NCBI RefSeq assembly: GCF_003545885.1
Contig: NZ_QHCT01000003.1
Span: 124,001 to 188,000 of the forward strand
DNA length: 64,000 bases
Reading direction: 5' to 3'
DNA from: Leptospira stimsonii
GTDB taxonomy: Bacteria; Spirochaetota; Leptospiria; Leptospirales; Leptospiraceae
Position 1 is the first letter of the stretch, and every line of letters starts with the position of its first letter. Below are positions 12,432-20,882 of the stretch, in pieces. The notes below the pieces were generated by a model. It worked only from the letters and a program-made list of their open reading frames with translations, did no database searches and had not been told where the DNA came from. Position numbers and translations under genes: made by a program.

Positions 12432-15400
12432 ATGGCAGAGGCGAATTCTACCCCACTTAAGGAAGCAGAATTAGAACAGGTTCGTTCTATTCTCCAACCT
12501 CTTTCCAAGAATCCGGATATTTCGGAAGAGCTCAATCCTATGCTCTCCGTCTTTCGCGAAAAGATGGGATATGGAAGTCCCGTTTCCTCTGAGGAAGAGG
12601 AAGAAGAAACGCCCGATTCTACTACGGAACCGGACGACTTGGACGAGGGAGATGATGACGGCGAAGCTCCCCCCCCTCTCGAAAGACCCAAATCCAAAAT
12701 TCTCGACGATGATGATATCGATTTAGACGAACTCTTAGCAGAACCTTCTCAATCCACTCCTTCCGATGACGATTTTGATTCCACCCCTGCCGATGCCGGA
12801 GACGCCGATCCGTTTTCCGATTTTGGGATGGATTCTGAGCCTGCCCCAACTCCGAGTTCCGAGGAAACGGACCCATTTGCGGACTTCGGACTTCCTCCGG
12901 AAACTCCTACATCCGCAGGCGACGACTTTGGTTTAGGAGAGGAAACTCCCTCTTCGAATGAACCTTCGGATCCGTTCGCCGGATTGGATGAGATGACCGG
13001 TGGGGAAGCAAGTTCGGAAGCAGATCCTTTTGCGGATCTTGGGAGTGGAACGGAAACACCCGATTCCGATCCGTTTGGCGGAAGCGATTTTGAAACGCCT
13101 ACTTCTTCCGACGACTCGGATCCGTTTGCAGGAATGGATTCTTTCACATCGACTCCGGATTCCGGAGCGGATGCAGATCCGTTCGCGGATCTTGGCGGTG
13201 GAACGGAAACTCCGGATATAGGAGACGATTTCGGATTGTCTTCTTCCGAACCGACTACCGGAGCCGGAGATTCCTTTGATGATTTTATGTCTTCCTCTCC
13301 GGAGCCAGCGGGGGGAGACGACGACTTTTTTAGCCAACCATCGGACGCCGGTCCTTCCTCCGCAGAAACGGATCCTTTCGCCGATTTTGGCGATCTAGGT
13401 TCGCCGGGTCAAGACCCCTTCTCCGACCTAACTTCTTCCGCAACTGCATCGGAAGATCCATTTGCGGATTTTGTTCCCTCGACGGAAGAAGATACGTTAT
13501 CCGACATCCCAGGTGGAGCCGACGCATCCTTTGATTCCTTTAGTCCCGATTTGGACAGTGATTCCGGTGGAGATGATTATGACCCGGGCAGTTCTTTCGG
13601 ACTCGAAGCCGATCTCCAAGGACTTGCGAGCGAAGAAAAAGAGGCAATCGATAAAGGACTCAAAGACGAAGAACTCGCAATCATTCAAAAAGAAATTCTC
13701 CGTTATCCTCCGGTCCTTCGTCGTGCGGTAATCGACGCGATCGTTCAGGATCGAATGACTCCGCGAGATCAAAAAGGTCTCTTAGAACTCATTAAGATCG
13801 AAAGTTCTCCCGAGGAAATCGCCGACTTCCTGTCCGGTGTTTTGGGGGAAACGATCTCCTTATCGCAAAGAGGAAGTGGATTTTCCAAAGACGGGGTTCC
13901 GATCATCTCCACAGATCCTCTTTATACAAAAGAAGGATTGCAGAGACAAAAGAAAGCGATTCGAAGAACGGTCTTCGGAATCGCGGCGACGATCTTTTTG
14001 ATCGTTGGCGGAACCTTCCTCTACCGAAATTTTATCATCCCGAACCAGGCCGCTCAGTATTACGAACAAGGACTGACTCTCATTCGAGAAGCGGGTTCTT
14101 ATCCGAAGAGTAGCGAAGTGCGTAAGAAAAAATTCTTCGAAGCTGAAGAAGCCTTTGCAAAGGGGGAGAATATTCTTCCCAATCATCTCAAATATCTCAA
14201 TCTTTATGGTGTAGAATACACACGAATCGAAGAATACGATCGTGGTTTCGAAAAACTCTTCGGGAAAGTCAGTCCGGACTTCGGCGCTGGCGGAGAAGAA
14301 CCTTTATCGAACGCCTGGGACAAAAGGGAAAAAGTTCCCATCATCACCCTCGCCAAAGGTCAAGTTTGGGACAACGCGAAACTTCCGATCGCAGGAAAAA
14401 GTGGAAACGAGAATCGAATGATTCTCATCGCTCAGGATGGGATCCAGAGAAAGATTCAGAAAGCGGGTGCCTATATCGTGATGCGCCTGGAAAAACAAAC
14501 CCACGACAACATGACTTATAAGAATTTGGGAAGATTCCATTCTTCCATCATGCCCTCTTTCACCGAATCGTCATTAGGCGGTGGAAGATATAAAAACGAC
14601 CAGCTCGCGATCAATTTTTACAAACAAGTCTACACCGACGGAAACGAACCCTACGACGAAGAATCCACCGCGGGAATCGCAAAGATCTATTACAATCGAA
14701 GGGAGTTTGGAAAAGCCGCCTCTTTCTACAATAAGATCGTGGAAATCGATCCTTCGAGTCCGGTCGGTCAAGGCGGCCTACTCTCGACTTACATCGAGAT
14801 GTGGAAGGAAGACGGAAATCCTCAGTTTGTGATCAACCATCACAGACAGATCAAAAACAACTTGGACATCGAAAAAAAGCTCTCTCTCTACGTACTTTCC
14901 AAACTCGCTTCTTTTTATACGGATTTGAACAAGAAAGAATTAAGAATTCGTTATAATATCAATCCGGTCGATCAGGTTTCCGGAATGGAAGTCAACGACA
15001 ACGCGCTCGAAATTCTCGATCTGATCTATCACAAAACCGAAGAGGATTCCATAACGGGAGTCGAAAGAGATGGAGCGGACTACGCCGAAGGTTATTATCA
15101 AAGAGGAAGATATTTCGCCTCCATCAAGGAATCGATCCAAGCCAGAAGATTTTTTGAAAAGGCCGCGACCTTGGATCCCGCGCATTATTTGGCCGCGACG
15201 GAACTCGCCGAGAACGCGATCCGACTCGCGAACTTTGGAGAAGCTGACAAATTGTTAAACGAAGCGATCCAACGTTTTGAAAACTACAAACAAGGTTACG
15301 GCGCGAGAGAAGAAGACGAAACCTTGATCCAAGGAAATGCCGGAAGAATCTATTTCGATAAGGCGAGAATCCAATATCTCTCAGCCGCGGGAATCACCGA

Positions 15401-16106
15401 AAAAGATAAGATCACCGAATTCCCGGGAAGAAAGATCTATCCTTTCCGTGCGAGAACGGCAATGGATTCGGTTGCGAAAACAAGATCGATGGAACTCAAG
15501 AATTCTTTGGAAGGGTTTTCCAAAGCGGAATCCGTTCAGACGGATGAAAACGAATTCACACTCATTCGTAGATGGAGAACCCCTCTTCCTGCCGGAATCC
15601 AAAGAGAACTTCGTTATTTCAAAGGTTGGGTGGATTATATGAGCGGGGATTTCGCGGCTTCGTTAAACGAATGGTCCGGCTTTGAGGACGAAGACGAATA
15701 CAATCATTCCACACTTCTGATGGGAAAGGCGAACGCATTTTATTATACCGGTCAATACAAAGCAAGCCTCGGGAATTATCTCAAGGTCCAAGACGACATG
15801 GAAGAGAAACTTCTGAACATGGGACTTCCGAAACCGGATGATCCGTATCACCAAGAAGTGTATCAAACCCTCGTGGCCGCTTATAACAACATAGGCGCCG
15901 TATATGAAAAACAAGGAAACACTGCCGAAGCACTAAAACATTATTGGAAAGCGATTGAAACCGCAAGAAAGATCAACGAGGTTTCCGAAATCGCGATGTC
16001 CAATAAAGATCTTATGTTCAAAAAGGAAGCCATCGGACAAGACCCTCTTCTCGAAGACTGGCTTTCTCCCACGCTGGATAGCGTTAAAAAACTAGTCCGA
16101 GAATAA
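12432..16106 (+). CDS. giant acidic TPR membrane protein, FlcA-like flagellar collar candidate
   Basis: A 1224-residue protein in three parts. Residues about 50-390 are a highly acidic, Pro/Ser/Gly-rich low-complexity region with many imperfect repeats of the type DPFADFG. Residues about 410-480 form a helical module (EILRYPPVLRRAVIDAIVQD), followed by one membrane segment at about 511-533 (VFGIAATIFLIVGGTFLY). The remaining 690 residues, probably periplasmic, are TPR-like helices, for example SAAFYN-type SFYNKIVEIDPSS and ALKHYWKAIETAR. This order, with the helical block before the single TM and TPRs after, resembles the Borrelia flagellar collar protein FlcA (BB0326) as I remember it. The protein would help assemble the motor collar and stators of periplasmic flagella. 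No flagellar neighbours are present, so context does not confirm this. Confidence 0.6.
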   Translation: MAEANSTPLKEAELEQVRSILQPLSKNPDISEELNPMLSVFREKMGYGSPVSSEEEEEETPDSTTEPDDLDEGDDDGEAPPPLERPKSKILDDDDIDLDELLAEPSQSTPSDDDFDSTPADAGDADPFSDFGMDSEPAPTPSSEETDPFADFGLPPETPTSAGDDFGLGEETPSSNEPSDPFAGLDEMTGGEASSEADPFADLGSGTETPDSDPFGGSDFETPTSSDDSDPFAGMDSFTSTPDSGADADPFADLGGGTETPDIGDDFGLSSSEPTTGAGDSFDDFMSSSPEPAGGDDDFFSQPSDAGPSSAETDPFADFGDLGSPGQDPFSDLTSSATASEDPFADFVPSTEEDTLSDIPGGADASFDSFSPDLDSDSGGDDYDPGSSFGLEADLQGLASEEKEAIDKGLKDEELAIIQKEILRYPPVLRRAVIDAIVQDRMTPRDQKGLLELIKIESSPEEIADFLSGVLGETISLSQRGSGFSKDGVPIISTDPLYTKEGLQRQKKAIRRTVFGIAATIFLIVGGTFLYRNFIIPNQAAQYYEQGLTLIREAGSYPKSSEVRKKKFFEAEEAFAKGENILPNHLKYLNLYGVEYTRIEEYDRGFEKLFGKVSPDFGAGGEEPLSNAWDKREKVPIITLAKGQVWDNAKLPIAGKSGNENRMILIAQDGIQRKIQKAGAYIVMRLEKQTHDNMTYKNLGRFHSSIMPSFTESSLGGGRYKNDQLAINFYKQVYTDGNEPYDEESTAGIAKIYYNRREFGKAASFYNKIVEIDPSSPVGQGGLLSTYIEMWKEDGNPQFVINHHRQIKNNLDIEKKLSLYVLSKLASFYTDLNKKELRIRYNINPVDQVSGMEVNDNALEILDLIYHKTEEDSITGVERDGADYAEGYYQRGRYFASIKESIQARRFFEKAATLDPAHYLAATELAENAIRLANFGEADKLLNEAIQRFENYKQGYGAREEDETLIQGNAGRIYFDKARIQYLSAAGITEKDKITEFPGRKIYPFRARTAMDSVAKTRSMELKNSLEGFSKAESVQTDENEFTLIRRWRTPLPAGIQRELRYFKGWVDYMSGDFAASLNEWSGFEDEDEYNHSTLLMGKANAFYYTGQYKASLGNYLKVQDDMEEKLLNMGLPKPDDPYHQEVYQTLVAAYNNIGAVYEKQGNTAEALKHYWKAIETARKINEVSEIAMSNKDLMFKKEAIGQDPLLEDWLSPTLDSVKKLVRE

Positions 16107-16306
16107 AGTAAAAGCGCGCAGTAAACCGAACACGGCTCCCGTTTCGAGGTGAATTTAAATTCTTCTTTCGATCTTTTGGATCCAGATAAGAATTCGGTTC
16201 TCCTTTTAGACCGGAAACCTTCCGTTCGCGATTCTTCGACCTCTTAAAAATCTATGGTGGTGCCGATGTAAATTCGGATTTCGGCGTAAATCTCCTAAAA
16301 AGTCCA

Positions 16307-16843
16307 TTAAGGATTGAGAATATTCAACTTTGACTGAATATCCAATTTTTCGCGAAGATTTTTGAGAAGGGTTTGAAAACGAATCGTATCGCCCGGAGAA
16401 AAAAGTTGATTGCTCGTCTTCTCTCGCGAGGAAAAGCTAAAGGTAATTTCCTTTGCTTGGAAGATCCGATCCGCAACGTCCGTCGGAATCGCAGAAGAAA
16501 TTCTCATAGAATCGGAATAATCGGTACCGACCTTTCTCAGATTGTACCAGACCCCGTCCAATTTTAGGGAAACTCCGATTGGGAAGCTGACCTCAAACGA
16601 ACTGAGATAATAATCGAGGAAGATAGATTTCTCCCCGCCTGCATTCTTATAAACGCCTCGGAAGTTCATCGACTTGGTATCACCTTGAGAGCAAATGAGA
16701 TGAATTCCCGGACAAAGAGGAGCGGAATGAAAGAGAACTTGCTCTAAGGAAGGCTCCGGCGTTTGGATTACGGAGGTCGAAGAGCAGGAAATTCCGGTTA
16801 ACAAAGCGGCGCAGAAAATGAGAGAAGAAATTTGAGTCTTCAA
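16307..16843 (-). CDS. lipoprotein of unknown function
   Basis: A 178-residue predicted lipoprotein: MKTQISSLIFCAALLTGISC with the lipobox LTGISC, so the acylated cysteine is residue 20. The mature domain is mostly beta-strand (NFRGVYKNAGGEKSIFLDYY, then SFPIGVSLKLDGVWYNLR) and ends with a helical tail. It resembles many small Leptospira outer-membrane lipoproteins in size, but I recognise no domain. It is convergent with the FlcA-like gene and followed by no clear terminator. Confidence 0.75.
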   Translation of the reverse strand: MKTQISSLIFCAALLTGISCSSTSVIQTPEPSLEQVLFHSAPLCPGIHLICSQGDTKSMNFRGVYKNAGGEKSIFLDYYLSSFEVSFPIGVSLKLDGVWYNLRKVGTDYSDSMRISSAIPTDVADRIFQAKEITFSFSSREKTSNQLFSPGDTIRFQTLLKNLREKLDIQSKLNILNP

Positions 16844-17354
16844 ATGGACCCCCGAGGAATTTTTCCCCAGTTTTTACCAAGAGCCGTGTTTTGAAAGAAA
16901 ATTCCGAACGAATTCTAAAGTCCGGATCTCTCAAACCCTTTGGAACGCACGAACCCCAATCCAACTCAAACGCGCCTCTAAATCGTTTGCGTTGGATGGA
17001 ATCTGAATTTGTCGACACAACGGAAAAAACCTTTCGTCTGCGTAGGAACTTTCTTCGTTTTCCCATTCTCGGTCGCGAAGGTCCCGTGTTCTTGGACGGT
17101 TGGGTGAAATCCTAGAAAAACCTCGCCAGCGTTTCTTGATGATCCGATTCTACTTTTCCGCGGAAATAGACTCAAAGGTAGGAACTCTTACGAAAAAAAT
17201 CGACTGGATTCTTCGAAATTGAAAAGAGGGTTTTCCCTTGTAGACTACGTGCTGTTCGCCAGAAGAGCGCGAAACCCAAAAATATTTTCCCAACTCGGGT
17301 GAGGAAAAATTCAATTTTCAGAGAAGCGCACCCTTGAAACCCTGGTAGGTACTT
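16844..17354. promoter_or_regulatory. intergenic region upstream of serA
   Basis: No gene is evident in these 511 bases. The palindrome GTAGGAACTCTTAC lies at 17178-17191. A candidate sigma-70 promoter for serA is TTGAAA at 17219-17224 and TAGACT at 17241-17246 with a 16-base spacer, giving a leader of about 100 bases. I did not recognise a known riboswitch or leader peptide in that leader. Confidence 0.3.
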
Positions 17355-18578
17355 ATGATTTCATTTCCAAAAGATAAGATCAACGTCCTTCTTCTCGAAA
17401 ACGTCCACCAGGACGCTTTCAATATGTTCAAAAATGACGGCTTCAACGTCCGTCTTCTCCCGGCGGCCTACTCGGAAAAAGAACTCTTAAATGAAATCGA
17501 AAACATCCACGTCCTCGGAATTCGAAGTAAGACCAATGTGACTGCCCCGGTTCTTGAAAAAGCGAAACGTCTTCTTACGATCGGCTGTTTTTGTATCGGA
17601 ACCAATCAGGTCGACCTGAACGGAGCGGAAAAAAAAGGAATTCCAGTTTTTAACGCACCGTATTCCAACACGAGATCCGTAGCGGAACTCGTGATCTCGG
17701 AAGTGATCATGCTCGCAAGAAGAGTTCCTGACCATATTCGCAACACGCATTCCGGGATCTGGAATAAGATCTCAAAAAATTGTTTCGAAGTTCGGGGCAA
17801 AACCTTAGGAATCGTAGGTTACGGACATATCGGAAGCCAGGTTTCCGTTCTTGCGGAAGCGATGGGAATGAAAGTGATCTACTTCGACATTCAGACGGTT
17901 CTTCCTCTCGGAAACGCGATGCCCGCTACAAGTTATCAGGAACTTCTGAGAGACTCCGACTTTATTTCCTTTCATGTCCCCGAAACAAAAGAGACGACCA
18001 ATCTCTACGGAAAAAAGGAAATCGAAATCACGAAGAAAGGCGCCTACATGATCAACCTTTCTCGAGGAAAAGTTGTCGACCTGGAAGCCCTCGCAGAAGC
18101 GATCAAAGTCGGGCATATCGCAGGAGCGGGAATCGACGTTTTCCCGGAAGAACCCGAATCCAACAACGATCCATTCCTAACACCGATGCAAAATTTGCCG
18201 AACGTGATCTTAACACCGCATATCGGAGGAAGCACAGAAGAAGCACAAAGAAATATCGGATCCGAAGTGGCAAGTAAACTCGTAAAATTCGTAAACAACG
18301 GATCTACGACATTCTCCGTAAATTTTCCCAATCTTGAAATTACGCCTCTCCCTTCCGGTCAGTATAGAATCTTAAACGTTCACAAAAACCAGCCTGGCTT
18401 TTTAAAGGATATCAACTCCATGGTTTCCGAAATCGGCGCCAATATCAGCTCTCAGCACTTAGGTACCAGTGCGGAAATCGGATATCTTTCTATGGTAATC
18501 GATAAAAGCGTCGGAGACGAACTCAAAGAAAAAATCGAAAAACACCCTTTTTCGATCAAAACTCGGATTCTTTATTGA
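17355..18578 (+). CDS. serA: D-3-phosphoglycerate dehydrogenase
   Basis: A 407-residue NAD-dependent 2-hydroxyacid dehydrogenase that oxidises 3-phosphoglycerate as the first step of serine synthesis. The nucleotide-binding site is GIVGYGHIGSQVS (about residues 154-166), the catalytic Arg-Glu-His set sits in NLSRGKVVD, PEEPESN and TPHIGGSTEEAQ, and a C-terminal ACT domain (RILNVHKNQPGFLKDINSMV) provides likely serine feedback control. Length and layout match the E. coli type of about 410 residues rather than the long form. The gene appears monocistronic. Confidence 0.95.
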   Translation: MISFPKDKINVLLLENVHQDAFNMFKNDGFNVRLLPAAYSEKELLNEIENIHVLGIRSKTNVTAPVLEKAKRLLTIGCFCIGTNQVDLNGAEKKGIPVFNAPYSNTRSVAELVISEVIMLARRVPDHIRNTHSGIWNKISKNCFEVRGKTLGIVGYGHIGSQVSVLAEAMGMKVIYFDIQTVLPLGNAMPATSYQELLRDSDFISFHVPETKETTNLYGKKEIEITKKGAYMINLSRGKVVDLEALAEAIKVGHIAGAGIDVFPEEPESNNDPFLTPMQNLPNVILTPHIGGSTEEAQRNIGSEVASKLVKFVNNGSTTFSVNFPNLEITPLPSGQYRILNVHKNQPGFLKDINSMVSEIGANISSQHLGTSAEIGYLSMVIDKSVGDELKEKIEKHPFSIKTRILY

Positions 18579-18713
18579 ACAAACTGCCTTACGTAAAAGC
18601 AATTTGCCAAAAAGGAAATATAATGGAAATGTAATATAAAATTCATAGTTCTTAAGAAAGAATTTTTTGAATTTTACTTGATTTCATAAGTGGGAATTCT
18701 CTATGATTGTGCT

Positions 18714-19019
18714 ATGCACTATAACAGAATTCCCAACACAATCACCGTTTATCTGAGCGAACTGCCCGATCAGAGTCTTCGGCTCGCTGAGAATATTCTG
18801 AAAGGTCTGCTCCATAGAACCGATTCTCCCGTCGAACCGGGTACGATTTTAGAGCTCAAGTTAGGAACGATCAGTCTTTCCGGCGCGATTCAGATTCCAG
18901 TCAAGGTCATCCGTTGCGAAAAAATCTCGGGTTCGGAATACGATCTCTATTTAAATTATACGGAAAGAGATTTTAATAAGGTTCAAGAAATCGAGGATTT
19001 GATTCGAGATCTTTCCTAA
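18714..19019 (+). CDS. small PilZ-like protein
   Basis: A 101-residue protein whose middle resembles the beta-barrel half of PilZ domains: VEPGTILELKLG, then GAIQIPVKVIRCEKISGSEYDLYLNYTE. PilZ proteins bind cyclic di-GMP through an RxxxR and a D/NxSxxG motif. I cannot see a clear RxxxR at the N-terminus, so if it is a PilZ fold it may not bind the nucleotide. I chose the ATG at 18714 over a GTG at 18690, which would add eight residues without improving the ribosome binding site. It follows serA by 135 bases on the same strand. Confidence 0.6.
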   Translation: MHYNRIPNTITVYLSELPDQSLRLAENILKGLLHRTDSPVEPGTILELKLGTISLSGAIQIPVKVIRCEKISGSEYDLYLNYTERDFNKVQEIEDLIRDLS

Positions 19020-20046
19020 TGGAAGTATCAAAGAACGAATCCTTTTGACAAAGAAAGCGTTCCGGTTCTGAATTGACGGTTCTTGATTGATTTCCAAAGA
19101 GAATTCGTCGCGAAGGATGGTTCATTTGAAACGACCTTGGATGGAGCGCTTCCGATTGGAATCCATCTCACCTAAAATCATAAATCTCTTTTTCAGAAAT
19201 CCGAGATTCGATTTTTTCGTATCGTACTTTCTTTTCTTCCGATTCTACTTTTTGTAAGAGTTCCTACCGACCGATTCTTTTTTCATCCCATAAGAACATT
19301 GGATCACGTCCCTTCTCAAATCCGGTCTTCCTATGAATGTGAATCATCGAATCGCAAATCGACAATTCATTGTTCCTTTGTAGATTCCGTTGAGCTGGAA
19401 TCATCGAACTGCAAATCGAAAATCCGTTTTTCCTTTGTAGATTCTGTTGAGCTGGAATCGGCGAATTGCGGAACGACAATTCATTTTTCCTTTGTAGATT
19501 CTGTTGAGCTGGAATCAGCGAATTGCGGAACGACAATCTATTCTTCCTTTAGACTGGAATCGTCGTGATCTCCTTCTTTCGATCAATACGATTCTTTCAT
19601 TCCCGGGACGAGATCCCAATTCGAAATCTTCTATCTATTGATTGTACATTATATTTTTTGAATATATTTCAAAACAATACGTTTTTCGTAATCCGTATTG
19701 AAAAATAACCAATCCTACGATTCGGAGCAAACTGGGAAATCAATCCTTCACTTCGAATCATTGATTTGAACCTTTCCCTAAACAAACATTCCACAGGTCC
19801 TGTCAAAGAAGTTCTCTGGCTCCATGTGACTCTTTTATAAAACCAAATTCTTAAAGAAAAAAGAACATTTAGAAAATCCATAAAAGTCGATTCGAATATA
19901 CCACCTAACATTGAATAGACTCTTTCCTTTGACTTCTCTCTTGGATTTATTAATTTGATATCAAAATTATAAAAACTGAATCAATGGACTGATTTTGCCA
20001 GTCCGCATTGACAAAACTTTGATTCTTCGATACGTTAACAACTAAC
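19020..20046. other. long repeat-bearing intergenic region
   Basis: This 1.0-kb gap has no convincing gene. It holds the palindrome GTAAGAGTTCCTAC at 19254-19267, followed by a 57-bp tandem array (listed separately). Beyond the array it is AT-rich. An 80-codon minus-strand frame at 19669-19911 is possible but has no ribosome binding site that I can see and no recognisable domain, so I do not list it as a gene. Confidence 0.6.
19339..19560. repeat. 57-bp minisatellite, about 3.7 units
   Basis: The landmark CCTTTGTAGATTC-type sequence recurs at 19375, 19432 and 19489 with exactly 57-base spacing, and a shortened copy begins at 19546. Units share GTTGAGCTGGAATC and a following GCGAATTGC or GAACTGCAAATCG segment. 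Because 57 is a multiple of three, long frames stay open on both strands across the array; these look like repeat artefacts rather than genes. Confidence 0.85.
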
Positions 20047-20511
20047 ATGAACCCTTTTCAATCCATGCCGGACGTAAACTCTCCGGATTTTATTCCTTAT
20101 TTTCAGAGTCAGGATCGATTTTCTCGAAAACTCGGTTATAAAGCGTTTCAAGCGAGTCCAGGAAAAAGCGAATACGAAATCGAAGTGGATGAGACATTTC
20201 ACAATCCTGTCCATATCGTACACGGAGCCGCTCTTTTTGCCGCGATGGATAGTTCAGCAGGTGCGGCGATGGCCGGTTGGATCAAATCGTCCGGAAGAAA
20301 GTGTAAATTTATGGCGACCGGTACGGCAGAAATTAAATATCGAAAGAGTGTAACTTCCGGAAAAATTCGCATCTACAGCGAAATCACCGAACAAAAACGG
20401 GCAACGGTCCGTTTGATCTCTCGATCCATAGATCAAGACGGAGACTTAGTTGCCGAACTTTTTTCGATTTGGGTCGTAAAGTTCGAAAACGATTCGTCCA
20501 TTCCGTTTTGA
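20047..20511 (+). CDS. PaaI-type hotdog thioesterase
   Basis: A 154-residue single-domain protein of the PaaI/YigI hotdog family, which hydrolyses acyl-CoA thioesters in the cytoplasm. The signature is HNPVHIVHGAALFAAMDSSA (about residues 58-77), where HGA is the usual oxyanion-side motif and the Asp in MDSSAG is the likely catalytic acid. The rest follows the family pattern (ATGTAEIKYRKSVTSGKI, then SIWVVKF at the end). The substrate cannot be told. It is a lone gene, convergent with the small 71-residue ORF. Confidence 0.85.
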   Translation: MNPFQSMPDVNSPDFIPYFQSQDRFSRKLGYKAFQASPGKSEYEIEVDETFHNPVHIVHGAALFAAMDSSAGAAMAGWIKSSGRKCKFMATGTAEIKYRKSVTSGKIRIYSEITEQKRATVRLISRSIDQDGDLVAELFSIWVVKFENDSSIPF

Positions 20512-20581
20512 CAGAGATAGTATACGAGGGAGGCTTTTGAATCACCTCCAGTTTTTCAACGATTTAGAATTTTATGATATT

Positions 20582-20797
20582 CTAAGCTACAAAAAATTCT
20601 GCTCTGCTAATACTCGCGAGCTCCACGGCGCTCGTTAGATTTTTTGTAGGAAAATAAACGATCTGCTCTCCGACCAATTTACGATTTCGATCCAATTCCA
20701 CGCGAGACCCGTCTTTTAGATGCAGGACGATATCGATCCCGCGATAGTTGATGTATCTTTCTAACTGACTCTTAAACTTTGCCGCTTGCTCTTGCAT
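20582..20797 (-). CDS. small hypothetical protein, 71 residues
   Basis: A 71-residue soluble protein: a short helix (MQEQAAKFKSQLERYINYRG) followed by beta-strands (IDIVLHLKDGSRVELDRNRK, then QIVYFPTKNLTSAV). The ATG is preceded by AAGGAA at good spacing, which supports translation. It has no recognised domain; the strand-loop-strand pattern would suit an Sm-like or small barrel fold, but this is inference. It lies between the thioesterase gene and the Asp-box lipoprotein gene. Confidence 0.65.
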   Translation of the reverse strand: MQEQAAKFKSQLERYINYRGIDIVLHLKDGSRVELDRNRKLVGEQIVYFPTKNLTSAVELASISRAEFFVA

Positions 20798-20882
20798 GGA
20801 AACTTCCTTAAAAATTGTTGAAAGGATGTTCTAGGACTGGGCGGAAAGTACAAGCTTTTTTTATCAAAGAGACAGAATTTTT

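Noticed and set aside
19264..19568. Plus- and minus-strand ORFs of about 90 codons in the 57-bp array
   Set aside because: They are open only because 57 is a multiple of three; no ribosome binding site and no domain.
19669..19911. Minus-strand ORF of 80 codons
   Set aside because: No ribosome binding site, domain or neighbour support; kept as intergenic.
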